A DNA stretch of 64,000 nucleotides from Stutzerimonas stutzeri (GTDB lineage: Bacteria > Pseudomonadota > Gammaproteobacteria > Pseudomonadales > Pseudomonadaceae): contig NZ_JAMOHZ010000003.1 of the NCBI RefSeq assembly GCF_024448715.1, positions 248,001 to 312,000 of the forward strand, in the 5' to 3' direction. Each line of letters starts with the position of its first letter. Within the stretch, counting starts at the first letter, position 1. The translations under genes were made by a program, and so were the position numbers. Positions 17,910 to 29,117 of this stretch are shown one piece after another. The notes under the pieces are model-generated. The model ran no database searches. It worked only from the letters and a program-made list of their open reading frames with translations, and was not told where the DNA came from.

Positions 17910-19136
17910 TCAACGCAACAGGCGGGTATCCAGAACGGCCGAGCCGCTACCCAACATCGTTTCGGTGATATTGACGAAGTCGTCAGTGGTGACCTTGTCG
18001 AGGCGCATCAGCCCGCGTGCGACATCATCCAGAGAGTGACGGTTCTTGCTGCGCTGACGGATTTCGCGGTCCAGCTCCTGCAGCAGCAACACAGCTCTGG
18101 CCGTGACGGGACCACTGGAGCGTTCGGTGCGCAGACTGTCGACCTTGCGGCTCCACTTGGTCAGATGCTCACGAACCAATTGGTAACGGTCCTCGCTCAT
18201 GCCGCCTGCTCGGCGCATCAACTCGATGGCGTAGTACTCGGCCAACCCTTCGCTGATCCAGTCGCTGCGATCGGCATCGGTGATTCGGCTGAACACATGC
18301 ACTAATTCATGGACCAGCGAACTAGTACCATTCTCGCTGACCAACGGACGATCCGCGTGCATGAACAAGGAATTCGGGCCAGAAAGGCCGCCCCGCCACA
18401 TCGGGTCGCCGGCTCCGACGACCAGCAGCTTCTTCGGATCACGGGGAAATACGTTCTGAACCTCGGGCCAGACGAACGTCAGCAGCGTGAGGATATCCAT
18501 CCGACGCAGCCCTTCGTCTACCGGGCCGGCTACCGTTACGTCGGTTTCACCGAGTTTGGCCCGGCGGCTACCAAGCTTGCCGGCAAGAATCCAACCGGTC
18601 GGGCGATCGAAAAGGCGCTCGGGGTTATCGATGCGAAACCGATTTTTGCCTACCCGCGGCCAGCCAGTTTCTACACTCTTCCAGCCCTTAGGCAGTTCAA
18701 TCTTCATACGCGAGATCAGCCTGACGCCGTCCTGCTGATCGACGCGACCGGCAGGTATGAGATCGTCGCCTCGCAGCAACACCCAGTCATCGGTCATCCG
18801 CGCATCGAAGCGGCCGCTTTTTCGCTGATGACTGACTTTCACCCGATAGCTCAGCCGAGCTTTGCCAGCACCTGGCCGCCAAACGCCGCGACTACCCTCT
18901 CCCTGCCAACTGCCTTCGGCGTTGGTCTCGAAACCGCTAAACAGTCCCTCGTCGCCGAGATTGAAATCGAGGTATCTGATGGCATTGCCGTCCTCGACAA
19001 TCAGCTCGACCTCAGCCACGTCCTGTTCAGGGACGAACTTGACGTTGAAATCCAGATCGACGCGCTTGGCCGCTTGCGCCTGAACGGTGACCAGCAACAA
19101 CAGAACGGCTAGCAACGGTAGTTGACGGAGGGACAT
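17910..19136 (-). CDS. Exported M61-like metallopeptidase homologue
   Basis: The 408-residue protein has a signal peptide (MSLRQLPLLAVLLLLVTVQA, then Gln-Ala). An N-terminal beta-rich domain (about 25-200) precedes a gluzincin-type catalytic segment. That segment has HELVH near residue 279 followed by ISEGLAEYYAIEL, giving the HExxH...E zinc-ligand pattern. It lacks the PDZ domain of classical M61 glycyl aminopeptidases, so it is a shorter relative. It is probably periplasmic with unknown substrate. It lies 61 nt upstream of the threonine aldolase gene on the same strand, with no obvious functional link. Confidence 0.8.
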   Translation of the reverse strand: MSLRQLPLLAVLLLLVTVQAQAAKRVDLDFNVKFVPEQDVAEVELIVEDGNAIRYLDFNLGDEGLFSGFETNAEGSWQGEGSRGVWRPGAGKARLSYRVKVSHQRKSGRFDARMTDDWVLLRGDDLIPAGRVDQQDGVRLISRMKIELPKGWKSVETGWPRVGKNRFRIDNPERLFDRPTGWILAGKLGSRRAKLGETDVTVAGPVDEGLRRMDILTLLTFVWPEVQNVFPRDPKKLLVVGAGDPMWRGGLSGPNSLFMHADRPLVSENGTSSLVHELVHVFSRITDADRSDWISEGLAEYYAIELMRRAGGMSEDRYQLVREHLTKWSRKVDSLRTERSSGPVTARAVLLLQELDREIRQRSKNRHSLDDVARGLMRLDKVTTDDFVNITETMLGSGSAVLDTRLLR

Positions 19137-19188
19137 CGAGCGGCTCCAGATAAGGTTCAGTGCTATGACGACGCGGTCAGATGTTGAT

Positions 19189-19638
19189 TCAACCGGCCCG
19201 GAAAATCAGATGATCTTCCCAGTCATCCTCGGAGACCGCTCCCTCGGCAATCATTCGTCCGGACTGGGAAATACGCTCGACATGCACGGCATCCGGGTCG
19301 CCGCAAACCAGATGATGCCAAAGCGGGAGGTCCTTGCCTTCGGCGACGAGTCGATAGCCACAGGTGGGCGGCAGCCATTTGAATTGAGCTGCATCGGTAG
19401 CAGTCAATTGAACGCAATCGGGAACGCTGGCGCGTCGATTTGGGTAATCGCTGCAGCGACAGCTTTTCAGGTCGAGCAGCTTGCAGGCAATACGGGTGTA
19501 GTAGACGCTGCCGTCTTCCTCGTCCTCAAGCTTTTGCAGGCAGCACAATCCGCAGCCGTCGCAAAGCGACTCCCATTCGGCCGAGTCCAGCTCGGCGAGG
19601 GTTTTGCGCTTCCAGAAAGGTTCAACTTTTGCCGCCAT
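19189..19638 (-). CDS. YcgN-family cysteine-cluster protein (UPF0260)
   Basis: The 149-residue protein carries a cysteine cluster near the N-terminus ([12 protein letters not shown], about 28-39) and further cysteines in [10 protein letters not shown] and VCGD. These are typical of the YkgJ/YcgN zinc- or iron-binding family. WESLCDGCG is a family hallmark. Function is unknown. It lies in the same neighbourhood as ycgL, separated by a MITE-like repeat, as the two genes are often neighbours in pseudomonads. Confidence 0.88.
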   Translation of the reverse strand: MAAKVEPFWKRKTLAELDSAEWESLCDGCGLCCLQKLEDEEDGSVYYTRIACKLLDLKSCRCSDYPNRRASVPDCVQLTATDAAQFKWLPPTCGYRLVAEGKDLPLWHHLVCGDPDAVHVERISQSGRMIAEGAVSEDDWEDHLIFRAG

Positions 19639-19670
19639 GAAAATTGCCGTCTCATTAAAAGACGCGAGTC

Positions 19671-19814
19671 TAGCAGGCCGTTGGAGAACTACCTACGTTG
19701 GCAATACTGCGTTAAAACAGCCTCAAAATGCTCATTTACAGCACGTAAACTCCGCTTTTTCGGCTGTTTTTGCCTTGTCTTGCCTGCCTCGCCTACGTTT
19801 TCAACGGCCTGCTA
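19671..19814. repeat. MITE-like palindromic element, about 144 bp
   Basis: The outer arms are AGCAGGCCGTTG (19672-19683) and its exact complement CAACGGCCTGCT (19802-19813), flanked by TA on both sides. Further inner complementarity exists (AAAACAGCC against GGCTGTTTT). The body has no open frame of its own. Size, terminal inverted repeats and TA flanks suggest a non-autonomous miniature transposable element. Similar sequences are, from memory, common in P. stutzeri-group genomes. Confidence 0.75.
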
Positions 19815-19903
19815 TCCATCGCCCTATGGCCGGCCAAGCTTGGCTGCGCGCAGAGCGATTCAGAGGGCCGGCGGGCGACCGGCGGCTGTGCCTGCTCGTG
19901 ACA

Positions 19904-20197
19904 TTACACAGGGTCGTTGCGGCGCAGCAGTTCCTCTGGCAAATGTTCGATGTATTCCTCCTCAGGCGGCGGCATTTGAAGGTGGTAACCCTGTTTATCC
20001 AGGTTATCGAGCACCGTCGCGATATCTTCCCGTGCCAGCTTGCGCTCCGGGGTCAATACAATATCGAAGGCGTGCTGCGGCGGACCGAAGGCGGTAAGCA
20101 ACGCTTCGGGTACACGCGCCAGCGCCTCGCTGCGTTCGACGTACAGGTACATTTCGTTCTTGCGCGGGCTTCTATAAATAGAGCAGATGCGTTTCAT
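19904..20197 (-). CDS. YcgL-domain protein
   Basis: The 97-residue protein belongs to the YcgL family (starts [20 protein letters not shown]), with the conserved [11 protein letters not shown] region and an acidic C-terminus. In P. aeruginosa and E. coli its function is not established. Its start overlaps the rnd stop by 4 nt (ATGA), so translation is coupled to RNase D. Confidence 0.93.
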   Translation of the reverse strand: MKRICSIYRSPRKNEMYLYVERSEALARVPEALLTAFGPPQHAFDIVLTPERKLAREDIATVLDNLDKQGYHLQMPPPEEEYIEHLPEELLRRNDPV

Positions 20198-21318
20198 GAC
20201 TTCTTTTCCAGTACATCAAGGAGGAGTTGCCCCATTCGCTCACGGCGCCAACCCCGTAATGACTCGGGCAAGCGATAGGGGCCATCGGGATAGCCACTTT
20301 TCAACAACGCTTCGAGCACTTTCTTGCGCAGCATCAGCTCAGGAGCGATATCCAGAGTCTGAGCTTCATGCTGTCCAACAGCACGGAGCTTTTTCAACAG
20401 GCCCGATGCGTCCAGCGGCAAGGGCTCGGGTAAAGGCTCGGGCCAATCCTGCTCAGGCGTGGTGGCAGCGGTACGGACCAGTTCGAGCAACGTTTCGCCA
20501 TCCTGCCTGACGGTGCGCGGATGCATGTCCTCGATGCGCGCCAGGCCGACCAGATCGGAGGGCTGGGTACGAGCCAGCGGCCACAAACTGTGCTCGCGCA
20601 GGACCCGATTCCGCGGCTGGTTGCGCTCTCGCGCCTGGCGCTCACGCCACGCAGTCAAGACGCGCAGCACCGCCAGTTGTTTCGGCTTGAGGCGCCAGGC
20701 CTGCTTGACCTCACGGTAAGCCTCGTCAGGATCGGTTTCACGCTGCAGGTTCGTCACCAGCTCAGCGCCGTCCTCCAGCACCCATGCGCGCTTGTCTTCG
20801 GATAGCTTTGGCATCAGCGCTTCGTACAGTTCGGCCAGGTGCTGCGCATCTTCGACGGCGTATTGAATCTGGGTCTCGCTGAGCGGTCGCTGCAGCCAAT
20901 CGGAACGCGTCTCTCCTTTGGGTAATTCGAGACCTAACACCGCCTGTACCAGTCGCGAATAACCCATGGAAAAACCGATATTCAGGTAACCGGCGGCCAG
21001 CTGCGTATCGAACAACGGTGTCGGCAAGCTGCCAGTGAGACGCCAGAGCACTTCCAGGTCTTCGCTGCAGGCATGTAGAACCTTCACCACCGCCTGGTCT
21101 TCCAACAAACCGGCAAAGGCAGCCCAATCGGTAATCAGCAATGGATCGATCAGATAGGCACAGCGCCCGTCGCCAACCTGCAGCAAGGCAGCTATCGGGT
21201 AAAAGGTATCGACCCGCATGAACTCGGTATCCACCGCGACATATGGCAACTGGCGCCATTCGGCGCACAGGCGGGCCAGATGAGCGTTATCCAAGACCCA
21301 TTGAGTTTCGATGGCCAC
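20194..21318 (-). CDS. rnd: Ribonuclease D
   Basis: RNase D trims tRNA and other RNA 3' ends. The 374-residue protein has the DEDD-y exonuclease core. Exo I is [15 protein letters not shown] (about 27-41), the middle region is [11 protein letters not shown], and exo III is [13 protein letters not shown] with the expected Tyr-x3-Asp. A C-terminal HRDC region (around [19 protein letters not shown] type sequence, about 215-290) binds nucleic acid. It is divergent from the sulfurtransferase gene and coupled to ycgL. Confidence 0.95.
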   Translation of the reverse strand: MAIETQWVLDNAHLARLCAEWRQLPYVAVDTEFMRVDTFYPIAALLQVGDGRCAYLIDPLLITDWAAFAGLLEDQAVVKVLHACSEDLEVLWRLTGSLPTPLFDTQLAAGYLNIGFSMGYSRLVQAVLGLELPKGETRSDWLQRPLSETQIQYAVEDAQHLAELYEALMPKLSEDKRAWVLEDGAELVTNLQRETDPDEAYREVKQAWRLKPKQLAVLRVLTAWRERQARERNQPRNRVLREHSLWPLARTQPSDLVGLARIEDMHPRTVRQDGETLLELVRTAATTPEQDWPEPLPEPLPLDASGLLKKLRAVGQHEAQTLDIAPELMLRKKVLEALLKSGYPDGPYRLPESLRGWRRERMGQLLLDVLEKKS

Positions 21319-21459
21319 TAGGCCCTCCTTTGTTATTCGGCTTGCGATCGGCGTCCGATCGAAGAGGCGCGCAGTATATATCGCGACCGTCTAATCGCTG
21401 CGCAAACATCGGCGAGGACCTGCGTGCTAACGTTTCGCGATTACAGAAGGAGCCCCACC

Positions 21460-22305
21460 ATGCCCATCGCTCAACTGATCAGTCCTGAACATTTGTCCAA
21501 GCGTCTGCAACAATCAGGTCTTCGCATTCTCGATTGCCGCTTCGCCCTCGACGACGCTGGATATGGACGGCACAGCTATGCCGAGGCGCATATTCCTGGT
21601 GCCCGCTATGCCGATCTGGAAAGCGACCTGTCAGGAGAAATCATCCCAGGCGTTACCGGCCGGCATCCGCTGCCGCGGCCGCACGAGCTAGTAGAGAAGT
21701 TCAGGAATTGGGGACTGCACAACGACAGCGATATCGTGCTCTACGATGACGGCCCAGGCGCGTTCGCCGCTCGGGCGTGGTGGCTGCTGGCCTGGCTGGG
21801 CAAGCGTGACGGTGTCTATCTGCTCGATGGCGGTTTCAAGGCATGGCGCGAGGCCGGGCTGCCGCTGGATGCGAGCGTTCCTGCTGATAGAGTCGGTAGT
21901 TTTTCAGGCCACCCGGATGACAGCCTGATCATAGAAGCAGCTCAGCTGTCGAATCGGCTCGAGACGCCAGAGCTGACCCTTATCGACGCACGCGCTCTGC
22001 CGCGCTTTCTTGGCGAAGTCGAACCAATCGACCCGGTTGGGGGCCACATTCCTGGCGCAAGCTGCGTTCCATTCACCGAAAACCTGGACGCCACGGGACG
22101 CTTTCTGCAACCCGATCAGCTGCGCTCTCGCTTCGATCAGCTACTGACCGACAGGTCACCTGAATCACTGGTGGCCTATTGCGGTTCGGGCGTGACCGCG
22201 TGTCACAACCTGTTTGCGCTGTGCCTGGCTGGATATCCCTTGGCGAAACTGTATCCAGGGTCCTGGAGCGAGTGGATCACCGATTCGCAGCGGCCCGTTG
22301 CGTGA
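21460..22305 (+). CDS. sseA: Thiosulfate / 3-mercaptopyruvate sulfurtransferase
   Basis: The 281-residue protein has two rhodanese domains. The first is catalytically inactive, with the RFALDDAGYGRHSYAEAHIP start. The second has the active-site cysteine loop YCGSGVTACHN near residue 240. The CGSGVT loop is typical of the SseA mercaptopyruvate branch, while many classical rhodaneses have CRxGxT, so I favour the mercaptopyruvate activity. Start ATG 21460 is preceded by AGAAGGAG. It is a single gene divergent from rnd. Confidence 0.88.
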   Translation: MPIAQLISPEHLSKRLQQSGLRILDCRFALDDAGYGRHSYAEAHIPGARYADLESDLSGEIIPGVTGRHPLPRPHELVEKFRNWGLHNDSDIVLYDDGPGAFAARAWWLLAWLGKRDGVYLLDGGFKAWREAGLPLDASVPADRVGSFSGHPDDSLIIEAAQLSNRLETPELTLIDARALPRFLGEVEPIDPVGGHIPGASCVPFTENLDATGRFLQPDQLRSRFDQLLTDRSPESLVAYCGSGVTACHNLFALCLAGYPLAKLYPGSWSEWITDSQRPVA

Positions 22306-22481
22306 ATTTCGCTCTGCCGGAAGGTGGCTTATCGGTCATATTCTGCCCAAACGGTTTTAACGAACTTCGGTAATAAATCTCTGCCAATCGTCGTGATATT
22401 TACGAAAAATTGCACTCTTCCGTTTGCGAGGAATCTGAAAACCTTGGTAGGGTCCGACCCGCTTTTTCCCAGGAGTACACA

Positions 22482-23699
22482 ATGAAAACAACATGGTTGA
22501 AGACCGCGATAGCGGTGGCTGTAGGTGCACTTTCCACTCAGGCTCTCGCTGCCGGTTTCGCCCTCAACGAGCAGAGCGTCAGCGGCATGGGCACCTCATT
22601 CGCAGGTCGCTCCTCTTCTGCCGATGACGCTACTACGGTCTTTGGTAACCCTGCAGGTATGGCGCTGCTCAAGCGCGAGCAGGTCAGCGTCGGCATGGCT
22701 GCGATCAATGCCAAGACCGATATTAAGGATGCCAGTGGTGCACCCGGCAGCAACGACGGCGACATGGTGCCGTTCACTGCTGTGCCGATGGGCTATTACG
22801 TCAAGCCTCTGGATGAAAAGTGGGCAGTCGGCGTTGGCGTCTACGTCCCGTTCGGTCTGATCACCGATTATGAAGGGGGGTTCGCGGGTCGCTATCACGG
22901 CGACTACAGCGAAGTTCGCGTCATCACCGTCCAGCCAACAGTCAGCTATCGCTTCAATGAAAAGTTGTCGGTCGGCTTTGGCCCGACGATCAACCGTATC
23001 GATGGCCAGCTGGAAAGCGCCGTGCCGACAGGACCTTTTCCCGACAGTCGCGTGAAAATCAAGGGTGACGACACAGCTCTCGGTTTCAACGTCGGTGTGC
23101 TGTACGAGATTACCCCTCAAACGCGGACCGGCCTTACCTACCACTCCAAGGTGGACTACAAGCTTGAAGGTGACACAACTTTCTCAGGCCTGGCCTTTGG
23201 TCCACTCGCCGGCAAATATGATGCGTCATTGGACTTGGAAACGCCGGAGTCGATCGATCTATCCGTTACCCACGAGCTGAATGATCAATGGACTGTCTAT
23301 GGCGGTGCCATGCTGACCCGCTGGAGCCGGCTGGAGTCCATTGTTGTTGAAAACGAGGGCGCTCCGGTGCCGGTTATTGCCGAAGAACAAGACTGGCACG
23401 ACACCTGGTCCTACGCACTCGGCGCCGCCTACAAGCTGAACAAGGAATGGACTCTGCGTACTGGCGTGGCCTTGGATCAAAGCCCGACCAACAACACCCA
23501 CCGCTCGCCACGTATCCCGACTGGCGACCGTACGGCGGTTAGCTTTGGTCTGGCATGGAATCCAACCGACGACATGACGGTTGACCTGGCCTATTCCTAC
23601 CTTTGGGAAGAGGACACCAAGATCCGCCAGGCGTCCTACAACGCTACTTACGAAAACAGCGCCCATGGCTTCGGCGCAGCCATGACCTACCGCTTCTGA
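22482..23699 (+). CDS. FadL/OmpP1-type outer-membrane transporter
   Basis: FadL-type porins import long-chain fatty acids and other hydrophobic compounds. From ATG 22482 (MKTTWLKTAIAVAVGALSTQ) the 405-residue protein has a signal peptide ending near ALAAG. The FadL N-terminal hatch follows (GFALNEQSVSGMGTSFAGRS, then DDATTVFGNPAGMALL). The beta-barrel ends in an aromatic C-terminal residue (AAMTYRF). I rejected an in-frame start at 22410 because a signal peptide and ribosome site (CCAGGAGT) belong to 22482. The substrate cannot be read from sequence. Confidence 0.93.
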   Translation: MKTTWLKTAIAVAVGALSTQALAAGFALNEQSVSGMGTSFAGRSSSADDATTVFGNPAGMALLKREQVSVGMAAINAKTDIKDASGAPGSNDGDMVPFTAVPMGYYVKPLDEKWAVGVGVYVPFGLITDYEGGFAGRYHGDYSEVRVITVQPTVSYRFNEKLSVGFGPTINRIDGQLESAVPTGPFPDSRVKIKGDDTALGFNVGVLYEITPQTRTGLTYHSKVDYKLEGDTTFSGLAFGPLAGKYDASLDLETPESIDLSVTHELNDQWTVYGGAMLTRWSRLESIVVENEGAPVPVIAEEQDWHDTWSYALGAAYKLNKEWTLRTGVALDQSPTNNTHRSPRIPTGDRTAVSFGLAWNPTDDMTVDLAYSYLWEEDTKIRQASYNATYENSAHGFGAAMTYRF

Positions 23700-23738
23700 T
23701 GCACCCCGCCCCGGCCGCTCGGTCGGGGCATCCCCCCG

Positions 23739-24287
23739 CTATTTGCCCAACGCTTTTTCCACCGCAGCGATCAGCTCAGGGTCATCTGGCTCGACCTTGC
23801 TGGAAAAGTAGTCGACCACTTGACCGTTGCGATCCACCACGTACTTGTAGAAGTTCCAGCGCGGCGCGCCTCCGGCCTGCTCGGCTAATTCCTTGAACAG
23901 CGGCGTCGCATCGCTACCGCGCACCGGTTGCGTTTGCGCCATCGGGAAGGTCACGCCGTAATTGACATAGCAGACTTCAGCCGTCTCGGCAGCATCGTCC
24001 GACTCCTGAAAGAAATCATCGGACGGCACACCTAGAACCGCCAATCCCTCGTCCTTGTATCGCTGATAAAGCGCTTCGAGGCCTTTGAACTGTGGCGCGA
24101 AGCCACAAAAGCTGGCGGTGTTGACGACCACCAGCGCCTTGCCCTGGAACTGCTGGCACAGGTCGATGGTTTCCTTCGAACGCAGTTTCGGCAGGTCATG
24201 CTGCAGCAAGGCCGGGCACTGATCCGCCGTGGCATTGCCGGCCAGCAGCGTGAGAGCGAGTGAGGCAACGATCAGTTGGATTCTCAT
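23739..24287 (-). CDS. Exported glutathione-peroxidase family protein
   Basis: The 182-residue protein starts [20 protein letters not shown], a signal peptide, so it should act in the periplasm. The peroxidase fold is clear: [14 protein letters not shown] carries the peroxidatic Cys, and the [12 protein letters not shown] region holds the conserved Trp. The second cysteine seen in thioredoxin-dependent members is present ([12 protein letters not shown]). The usual FPCNQF box, with the catalytic Gln, is replaced by VPSDDF. It may therefore work differently or poorly. It is divergent from modE. Confidence 0.88.
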   Translation of the reverse strand: MRIQLIVASLALTLLAGNATADQCPALLQHDLPKLRSKETIDLCQQFQGKALVVVNTASFCGFAPQFKGLEALYQRYKDEGLAVLGVPSDDFFQESDDAAETAEVCYVNYGVTFPMAQTQPVRGSDATPLFKELAEQAGGAPRWNFYKYVVDRNGQVVDYFSSKVEPDDPELIAAVEKALGK

Positions 24288-24390
24288 GGCAAATCTCCGA
24301 GCAGGGTCGCCACACGCTACGCCTGAGCCATCCAACCGGCAACGCCTGCCTTTTTCAGCCAACGCAGCAAATTCCAAACAGCTTCGCCTT

Positions 24391-24414
24391 CGCTATATAC
24401 AAATCTATATAACG
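24391..24414. promoter_or_regulatory. ModE-box-like operator upstream of modEABC
   Basis: CGCTATATA, six bases, then TATATAACG form an interrupted palindrome that closely resembles the E. coli ModE operator (CGcTATATA-N-TATATAACG type). It lies 35 nt upstream of the modE start. ModE bound to molybdate normally represses mod transcription from such a site, so autoregulation of this operon is a reasonable inference. Confidence 0.82.
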
Positions 24415-24449
24415 CTTGTCAGAATGGCCGGCATTCACGAGGGCCAAGC

Positions 24450-26025
<1,576 letters not shown>

Positions 26026-26032
26026 CGTCGCC

Positions 26033-26716
26033 ATGATGCCGCTGGATGACGTCGGCTTGGCAGCCGTTCTGCTGACGCTCAAGCTTGCCGGCATAACCAC
26101 GCTGTTGTTGCTGGTGATCGGTACGCCAATCGCCTGGTGGCTGGCGCGCACCCATTCACGCCTAAAGGGGCCGATCGGTGCCGTGGTCGCTTTGCCGCTG
26201 GTGCTGCCGCCAAGCGTGCTGGGCTTCTATCTGCTGGTCGCCATGGGCCCGAACGGTCCGGTCGGACAGCTGACGCAAAGCCTCGGGCTCGGCACTCTGC
26301 CGTTTACCTTTGCGGGTCTTGTGGTGGGCTCGGTGTTCTATTCGATGCCCTTCGTCGTGCAGCCGCTGCAGAATGCCTTCGAGGCCCTCGGCGAACGCCC
26401 CCTGGAGGCTGCCGCGACCTTGCGTGCCGGGCCGCTGGATACCTTCTTCAGCGTCGTGCTGCCGCTCGCCCGGCCTGGATTCATCACCGCCAGTATTCTC
26501 GGCTTCGCCCATACCGTCGGGGAATTTGGCGTGGTGTTGATGATCGGCGGCAACATTCCCGAGAAAACTCGCGTGCTGTCCGTGCAGATCTACGATCACG
26601 TCGAGGCCATGGAATATGCGCAAGCGCACTGGCTTGCAGGCGGCATGCTGGTGTTTTCCTTCCTGGTCTTGCTTGTGCTTTACAGCAGCCGCCTCAAACA
26701 GGGATGGCGTGGATGA
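26033..26716 (+). CDS. modB: Molybdate ABC transporter permease
   Basis: ModB is the inner-membrane channel subunit. The 227-residue protein has five to six hydrophobic segments. The permease EAA loop region that contacts the ATPase is [18 protein letters not shown] (about 113-130), followed by [17 protein letters not shown]. Its stop overlaps the modC start (ATGA). Confidence 0.96.
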   Translation: MMPLDDVGLAAVLLTLKLAGITTLLLLVIGTPIAWWLARTHSRLKGPIGAVVALPLVLPPSVLGFYLLVAMGPNGPVGQLTQSLGLGTLPFTFAGLVVGSVFYSMPFVVQPLQNAFEALGERPLEAAATLRAGPLDTFFSVVLPLARPGFITASILGFAHTVGEFGVVLMIGGNIPEKTRVLSVQIYDHVEAMEYAQAHWLAGGMLVFSFLVLLVLYSSRLKQGWRG

Positions 26717-27804
26717 ACGGAGGATCAAGCAGCATTCAGGCGCAGCTGCGGATGGACCATCCCGGCTTCCGGCTGGACGTAGATCTGGAGCTACCCGGAC
26801 GCGGAGTGACCGCCCTGTTCGGACCCTCGGGCTCCGGCAAGACCAGTTGCTTACGCTGCATCGCAGGTCTTGAGCGCAACGCAACCGGGCTGATCGAGAT
26901 CAACGGCGAACGCTGGCAGGATTCGGCCAGCGGCTGTTTCGTACCGCCGCACCGGCGCGCGATCGGCTATGTGTTTCAGGACGCCAATCTGTTCGCCCAT
27001 CTCTCGGTGAAGCGCAACCTGGAATTCGGCATGAAGCGTGTCGCGAAAAACGAGCGCCGCGTGATCTGGGAGCAGGTGGTCGAACTGCTCGGTATAGGTC
27101 ATCTGCTCGACCGCATGCCCGAACGCCTGTCGGGCGGTGAGCGACAGCGTGTCGGCATTGCCCGCGCTCTGCTGACCAGCCCGCGACTGTTGCTGATGGA
27201 CGAGCCGCTGGCGGCGCTGGACTTCAAACGCAAGCAGGAAATCCTGCCGTATCTGGAACGGCTGCATGACGAGCTGGAGATTCCCGTCCTTTATGTCAGT
27301 CACTCGCCGGACGAAGTGGCGCGACTCGCCGATCATGTGGTGCTGCTGGAAAATGGGCGCGCGATTGCTCAGGGCGGACTGCAGGAAACCCTTGCCCGCC
27401 TCGATTTGCCGACCGCCTTCAGCGAAGACGCAGGCATAGTCATCGAGGCGCAGGTTGCAGAACATGACCCCACCTATCACCTCACACGCCTGGTGTTTAC
27501 TGGCGGCGACGTACTGGTGGGGCAGCGTGATGAAGCAATAGGCCAGCGCCTGCGCTTTCGTGTCCACGCGCGTGACGTAAGCCTGACGCTGGAGCGCGCC
27601 GAGGGCACCAGTATCAGCAACCTGCTGCCGGCACGCGTCGAACAGGTAGCCACCGCCGATACGCCCGCGCACGTTCTGGTGCGTCTGGATGCCCAAGGCA
27701 CGCCGTTACTGGCGCGCATCACCCGGCGCTCGGCCGATCAGCTTGGCGTCGTGGAAGGCAAAGCGTTATGGGCGCAAATCAAAGCCGTCGCCCTGCTTGG
27801 CTGA
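26713..27804 (+). CDS. modC: Molybdate ABC transporter ATP-binding protein
   Basis: ModC powers molybdate import. The 363-residue protein has Walker [10 protein letters not shown] (about 37-45), the ABC signature [15 protein letters not shown], and Walker [15 protein letters not shown]-terminal Mop/TOBE regulatory domain (about 290-362, ending around [15 protein letters not shown]) can bind oxyanion. The start ATG 26713 overlaps modB. An ATG three codons earlier (26704) is also possible. A long in-frame extension upstream of modC overlaps modB and is not coding. Confidence 0.96.
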   Translation: MNGGSSSIQAQLRMDHPGFRLDVDLELPGRGVTALFGPSGSGKTSCLRCIAGLERNATGLIEINGERWQDSASGCFVPPHRRAIGYVFQDANLFAHLSVKRNLEFGMKRVAKNERRVIWEQVVELLGIGHLLDRMPERLSGGERQRVGIARALLTSPRLLLMDEPLAALDFKRKQEILPYLERLHDELEIPVLYVSHSPDEVARLADHVVLLENGRAIAQGGLQETLARLDLPTAFSEDAGIVIEAQVAEHDPTYHLTRLVFTGGDVLVGQRDEAIGQRLRFRVHARDVSLTLERAEGTSISNLLPARVEQVATADTPAHVLVRLDAQGTPLLARITRRSADQLGVVEGKALWAQIKAVALLG

Positions 27805-27807
27805 GGT

Positions 27808-28539
27808 TCAGACCTTTAGCGCCAGCACGACCAATACGCCACCTTCCACCAGCTCCAACAGCGCACCGGCCGTGTCGCCGGTAGTGCCACCGATGCGCCG
27901 GCACATGGCCCGACGCGCCAGCACGCCGATGGCTAGGCTCACCATCAGCGCCAGCCAACCGCTCGTGCCCAACGCCAGACAGAAAGCCACGAGCGCAAGC
28001 AGAACGATACGAACGGACGCGCGCGGAAGGTGCTCGGCCAGTGCCTGGCCGAGGCCACCGGGACGCATATAGGATGTCGTCAGAAACAACCCGAGCAAAG
28101 CTCCGCGCCCGAGCAACGGCGCCAGCAGCAGGGCCATCCGCTCGCCCACGGCAAGCAATGTCCAGAGTGCGACGAACTTGAGAAGCAGCAGCAACACCAG
28201 AACCACCACGGCAATCGGACCGCTGCGCGGGTCTTTCATGATCGCGAGGGTGCGCTCGCGATCGCCGAAACCGCCGAGCCAGGCATCGGCGCTGTCGGCC
28301 AAGCCATCGAGGTGCAGCGCGCCGGTGAGCGCCACCCAGGCTGCCAGCAACAATGCCGCCTGCAGCGGCACCGCAGCCCCTTCGATTGCGAAGCTGCCAA
28401 GCCAGAGAATCGACCCCAGCAACAACCCCACCAACGGGTAATGAAGCAGCGATCGGCCAACGGCCTGCGGCGCGGGCATGCCGCTCAGCCGCACCGGCAG
28501 GCTGGTGAGGAACTGCAGCGCGATCAGAAAGGGCTGCAT
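27808..28539 (-). CDS. cobS: Adenosylcobinamide-GDP ribazoletransferase (cobalamin synthase)
   Basis: CobS (CobV in P. denitrificans) joins adenosylcobinamide-GDP with alpha-ribazole, the last assembly step of B12, at the inner membrane. The 243-residue protein starts [18 protein letters not shown] (ATG 28539) and is multi-pass. The HLDGLADSADAWLGG motif (about 78-92) is characteristic. Its start overlaps the end of cobC by 16 nt. It is the last gene of the leftward cobalamin cluster and converges with modC. Confidence 0.96.
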   Translation of the reverse strand: MQPFLIALQFLTSLPVRLSGMPAPQAVGRSLLHYPLVGLLLGSILWLGSFAIEGAAVPLQAALLLAAWVALTGALHLDGLADSADAWLGGFGDRERTLAIMKDPRSGPIAVVVLVLLLLLKFVALWTLLAVGERMALLLAPLLGRGALLGLFLTTSYMRPGGLGQALAEHLPRASVRIVLLALVAFCLALGTSGWLALMVSLAIGVLARRAMCRRIGGTTGDTAGALLELVEGGVLVVLALKV

Positions 28540-29117
28540 GTTTCTTCCAGCCAGAGCGTGGCGTCGGCGAAGCCGGTTTTCAGCCCGCACATTGCGCCAT
28601 GGCTCACCTCGACCTGCAGCAATTGCCCGCGCGGCAAGCCACGCGCCTCGGCCAGCAACAGGCGCATCACACCGGCATGAGTGATCAGCAGGATGCGCTC
28701 GCCAGCGAAGCGGTCGGTGAGTTGCTCGATCACCGTCAGCACACGCGCCTCGAACTCGACCAACCGCTCGCCGCCTGGCGGCGTGAAACCGTAGGGATCG
28801 CTCCAGAAGCGGCCCAAGGCATCGCTTTGATCGACCATCAACTCGGCAGCCGTACGACCTTCCCAGTCGCCGAAATCAAGTTCGCGCAGGTCGGGTTCGA
28901 ATTCCAGCGGCAGTTTGCGCTGCTCGGCCCACTCCACGGCGAAAGCTGCGCAGCGACGAAAAGGAGAGCTGATGATCCGATCCCAAGGTCCCGCGCCGGC
29001 GACCGCTTGGCGCATCTGTAACCAACCAAACTCCGTGAGCGCGTCGTCCAGACGCCCGCGAAAGCCGCCGCCGCAAACCGTCTCGCCGTGACGCAGCATG
29101 TCCAGATGCAGGCTCAT
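28524..29117 (-). CDS. cobC: Alpha-ribazole-5'-phosphate phosphatase (histidine phosphatase family)
   Basis: In Salmonella CobC dephosphorylates alpha-ribazole phosphate or adenosylcobalamin phosphate. The 197-residue protein starts at ATG 29117 ([13 protein letters not shown]), with the catalytic RHG motif at residues 9-11 and the second active-site histidine in [13 protein letters not shown] longer in-frame opening upstream overlaps cobT and is not coding. It overlaps cobT by 4 nt and cobS by 16 nt, indicating tight coupling. The phosphatase family is broad; context makes this role likely. Confidence 0.9.
   Translation of the reverse strand: MSLHLDMLRHGETVCGGGFRGRLDDALTEFGWLQMRQAVAGAGPWDRIISSPFRRCAAFAVEWAEQRKLPLEFEPDLRELDFGDWEGRTAAELMVDQSDALGRFWSDPYGFTPPGGERLVEFEARVLTVIEQLTDRFAGERILLITHAGVMRLLLAEARGLPRGQLLQVEVSHGAMCGLKTGFADATLWLEETCSPF

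Noticed and set aside
23707..23737. GC hairpin between the FadL gene and the peroxidase gene as a strong terminator
   Set aside because: The stem GCCCCG/CGGGGC is present but no T run follows on either strand, so I did not list it as a confident terminator.
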